The position numbers and the translations under genes were made by a program. The notes beneath the pieces were generated by a model. That model saw nothing but the letters and a program-made list of their open reading frames with translations, was not told where the DNA came from and did not search any database. This document shows positions 61,996 to 64,000 of a stretch of DNA of 64,000 nucleotides, one piece after another (the first letter of the stretch is position 1; every line of letters begins with the position of its first letter). The stretch comes from Parasegetibacter sp. NRK P23 (lineage in GTDB: Bacteria > Bacteroidota > Bacteroidia > Chitinophagales > Chitinophagaceae), in contig NZ_JAMDLG010000001.1 of NCBI RefSeq assembly GCF_023721715.1, positions 1,775,784 through 1,839,783 of the forward strand, written 5' to 3'.

Positions 61996-62928
61996 ATGCA
62001 GCTATCAACTAAACACCTATTAGGGATAAAGGATCTTACCCGCAGCGATATTGAAAAGATCCTCACAACGGCAGAAGAATTTAAAGAAGTATTACAACGA
62101 CCCATTAAGAAAGTGCCGGCCCTCCGGGACGTAACGATAGTTAATTTATTCTACGAGAACTCCACCCGAACCAGGATATCTTTCGAACTTGCTGAAAAAC
62201 GACTCAGCGCCGATACCATTAACTTTACCGCCAGCGGCTCCTCCGTTTCCAAAGGAGAAACACTGCGCGATACGGTGAACAACATCCTCTCCATGAAAGT
62301 GGATATGGTGGTGATGCGCCACAGCGCCAGCGGAGCACCGCACTTCCTCGCCAAACATATTCCCGCGGCCATCGTGAACGCCGGCGACGGCATCAACGAA
62401 CACCCCACACAGGCTTTACTGGATGCGTTTTCCATCAAAGAGGCCACCGGCGGACTGGAAGGCAGGAAGATCGCCATTATAGGAGACATCATGCACTCGC
62501 GCGTAGCGCTCTCCAATATTTACCTCTTACAGAAAATGGGTGCCGAAGTAACGGTGGCAGGTCCGCCCACACTGATCCCAACCTATATGAAGGAAGCATT
62601 CAATGTACGCGTGGAATATGATGTGAGAAAAGCGCTGGAATGGTGCGATGTGGCCAACGTATTGCGCATACAACTGGAAAGGCAGAATCAGGTACTGTTC
62701 TCTTCGCTGCGTGAATACAGCCTTACCTACGGCATCAACAAAAAAATGCTGGACAGTCTTTCCAAAAAAATAACCATCATGCACCCCGGGCCCATCAACC
62801 GTGGCGTGGAACTCTCCACAGATGCGGCCGACAGCGATCAATCCATCATCCTCCAGCAGGTGGAGAACGGCGTGGCCGTAAGGATGGCGGTGCTGTACCT
62901 GCTCTCCGGAAAACTCCCGGAATCATAA
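61996..62928 (+). CDS. pyrB: Aspartate carbamoyltransferase catalytic subunit
   Basis: 310 residues. It makes carbamoyl-aspartate in pyrimidine synthesis. The carbamoyl-phosphate site is FYENSTRTRISFELA, followed by the SSVSKGETLRDT loop, NAGDGINEHPTQALLD and IMHPGPINRGVEL. The regulatory subunit gene pyrI is not adjacent, and neither is pyrC, so this looks like the unregulated trimer type or a split locus. The ATG at 61996 is used; the open frame 4 codons further up starts with TTG inside the -7 box. coaD follows 20 bp downstream. Confidence 0.97.
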   Translation: MQLSTKHLLGIKDLTRSDIEKILTTAEEFKEVLQRPIKKVPALRDVTIVNLFYENSTRTRISFELAEKRLSADTINFTASGSSVSKGETLRDTVNNILSMKVDMVVMRHSASGAPHFLAKHIPAAIVNAGDGINEHPTQALLDAFSIKEATGGLEGRKIAIIGDIMHSRVALSNIYLLQKMGAEVTVAGPPTLIPTYMKEAFNVRVEYDVRKALEWCDVANVLRIQLERQNQVLFSSLREYSLTYGINKKMLDSLSKKITIMHPGPINRGVELSTDAADSDQSIILQQVENGVAVRMAVLYLLSGKLPES

Positions 62929-62948
62929 CGATTGAAACCCCTTGCTAT

Positions 62949-63416
62949 ATGAAACAAAGAATCTGCCTCTTCCCAGGAACATTTGATCCCATCACCCTGG
63001 GACATGTGGATGTGATCCGCCGTTCCCTGCACCTCTTCGATAAAATCGTGGTGGGCATCGGAACGAATACCAACAAAACCCCGATGTTCTCCGATGAACA
63101 AAGGTTGTTGTGGATCAAAGAGATTTTCGCGGATGAACCCAAAGTGGAGGCGGCTTCCTATTCAGGACTTACCGTTCATTTCTGTGAATCCATAGGAGCA
63201 CAGTATATCTTGCGCGGCATCCGTTATGTAGCCGATTTCGAATACGAAAAAACCATCGCGGATGCGAACCGTGCCATGGATCCCGCAATTGAGACCATCT
63301 TCCTGACCTGCGAGCCCAAATACACTTCCATTGCTTCTACCATTGTGCGCGATATATTGAGGAATGGGGGAGATGCTTCGGCGTTTCTGCCGGAGATTGT
63401 GGTGAAGAGTTTGTAG
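62949..63416 (+). CDS. coaD: Phosphopantetheine adenylyltransferase
   Basis: 155 residues. It transfers AMP from ATP to 4'-phosphopantetheine, the next-to-last step of coenzyme A synthesis. Nucleotidyltransferase motifs: FPGTFDPITLGHVDVI at the N-terminus, ILRGIRYVADFEYE, and the STIVRDI version of the ISSTxxR motif near the C-terminus. Gene order pyrB-coaD with a 20-bp gap suggests co-transcription. It is convergent with the FCD regulator, with 6 bp between the stops. Confidence 0.97.
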   Translation: MKQRICLFPGTFDPITLGHVDVIRRSLHLFDKIVVGIGTNTNKTPMFSDEQRLLWIKEIFADEPKVEAASYSGLTVHFCESIGAQYILRGIRYVADFEYEKTIADANRAMDPAIETIFLTCEPKYTSIASTIVRDILRNGGDASAFLPEIVVKSL

Positions 63417-63422
63417 AAATTG

Positions 63423-64000
63423 TCAGGGTTCAAATATCCTTACAAAATGATTCTCCAAATGATTCCGCATGCCGTTCCTGAAAAGCTCCGGCGTGCCATT
63501 TTCCAGCAACTCCACCAACTCCTTATGCGATACGAATGTTTTCAGTAATGGCTGCTTTTTCAACAAACCACTGTTGTGTACATAATCGAAGACAGGCAAC
63601 AGCATCTTCTGGAATTTCTTCATCGTTTCATTACCGGTGATCTCATACAACTTGCCATGGAACGCGATTTCGTGTTGCACATTAAAAAGATGGTCCTGTG
63701 CGGCGGGCGGTTCATTCTGTACAATCTGTTTTAATTCCTCGATATCGGCTTTGGTAATGCGGTGAAAAAGGAAATCGGCCATGCCTATTTCCAGGACGAG
63801 CCGTATCTCGAATACTTCCTTTAATGTTTCGGGCGCAAGAATATGCGGGTGCATACTTTTGCCAAGGATACCGAAAATATCCGGACTCGTAATCACCGCG
63901 CCTTTCTTCTTCTTCGATGCTATCAGTCCCATCAAACGTAAGCGCAGCAAGGCTTCCCGTACAACGGTGCGGCTCACCCCAAGCGCTTCGGCCAGTTCCA
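63423..64000 (-). CDS. FadR/GntR-family regulator with FCD domain (5' partial)
   Basis: 192 residues are visible and the frame runs off the right edge, so the N-terminus is missing. It shows the end of a GntR winged helix (LAEALGVSRTVVREALLRLRLMGLI followed by the wing KKKKGAVI). An FCD ligand-binding domain follows, with EVFEIRLVLEIGMADFL, HEIAFHGKLYEITGN with its metal-binding histidine, and SHKELVELLENG. Such regulators respond to small acids or sugar acids; the ligand would be suggested by the genes beyond the window edge. Confidence 0.9.
   Translation of the reverse strand, partial: ELAEALGVSRTVVREALLRLRLMGLIASKKKKGAVITSPDIFGILGKSMHPHILAPETLKEVFEIRLVLEIGMADFLFHRITKADIEELKQIVQNEPPAAQDHLFNVQHEIAFHGKLYEITGNETMKKFQKMLLPVFDYVHNSGLLKKQPLLKTFVSHKELVELLENGTPELFRNGMRNHLENHFVRIFEP

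Overview
The window reads as a chromosomal segment of a Bacteroidota bacterium, most probably of the family Chitinophagaceae. Four things point there. It has a SusC/SusD pair next to an AraC-type two-component system. A very large beta-propeller protein ends in a type IX secretion (T9SS) sorting domain. Start codons lack Shine-Dalgarno sequences, and many genes instead carry a Bacteroidota -7 box (TAnnTTTG, with TATCTTYG and TACCTTYG variants) just upstream. Several families are typical of the phylum: DUF3276/PUR, DUF1599, DUF3857 proteins, BT_3928-like DoxX proteins and a fused SpmA/SpmB protein. I see no rRNA, tRNA, CRISPR array, insertion sequence with a transposase, or phage genes. Most of the window is ordinary chromosome.

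Layout. 1-5.1 kb: the end of a TolC-like efflux gene, a secreted DUF1080 protein, free-methionine-sulfoxide reductase, a short SSB, a small zinc-finger protein, a SulP anion transporter and a lipoprotein cyclophilin. 5.2-16.3 kb: a polysaccharide utilisation locus. A sensor kinase and a response regulator, split and overlapping by 26 bp, face a susC-susD-glycosidase-GH43 operon that probably handles an arabinose-containing glycan. 16.3-20.5 kb: lysC, fbp, a CAP protein and ychF. 20.6-25.5 kb: SpmA/B, then ethanolamine permease plus eutB-eutC with no microcompartment genes. 25.5-31.3 kb: an operon of three DUF3857/transglutaminase-like proteins, two of which have lost catalytic residues. 31.4-34.8 kb: TraB/GumN, ndk, nrnA and an FKBP.

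34.76-35.13 kb holds a non-coding composite repeat with 35-bp inverted ends and two 87-bp direct repeats. One end supplies the last codons of folP. 35-41.3 kb: folP, DUF1599, BT_3928-like, an orphan DppB-type permease, a CBS protein, a DciA-like protein and purE/purK. 41.6-47 kb: hppD, an L,D-transpeptidase with a TonB-C-like tail, a second CBS protein, an ABC exporter and a PUR-domain protein. 47-55 kb: the T9SS propeller protein, then an AraC regulator / GH29 fucosidase / MFS module. 55-64 kb: pgi, a 650-bp repeat-bearing gap, ltaE, prfB with a programmed +1 frameshift, pruA, pyrR-pyrB, coaD and a 5'-truncated FadR-type regulator.

No single locus is clearly a new defence or biosynthetic system. 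The observations most worth following are the repeat element that changed the end of folP, the DUF3857 triplet with decayed active sites, the prfB recoding site in a lineage that barely uses Shine-Dalgarno pairing, -7 boxes only 5-10 nt from several start codons, and the split PUL sensor.
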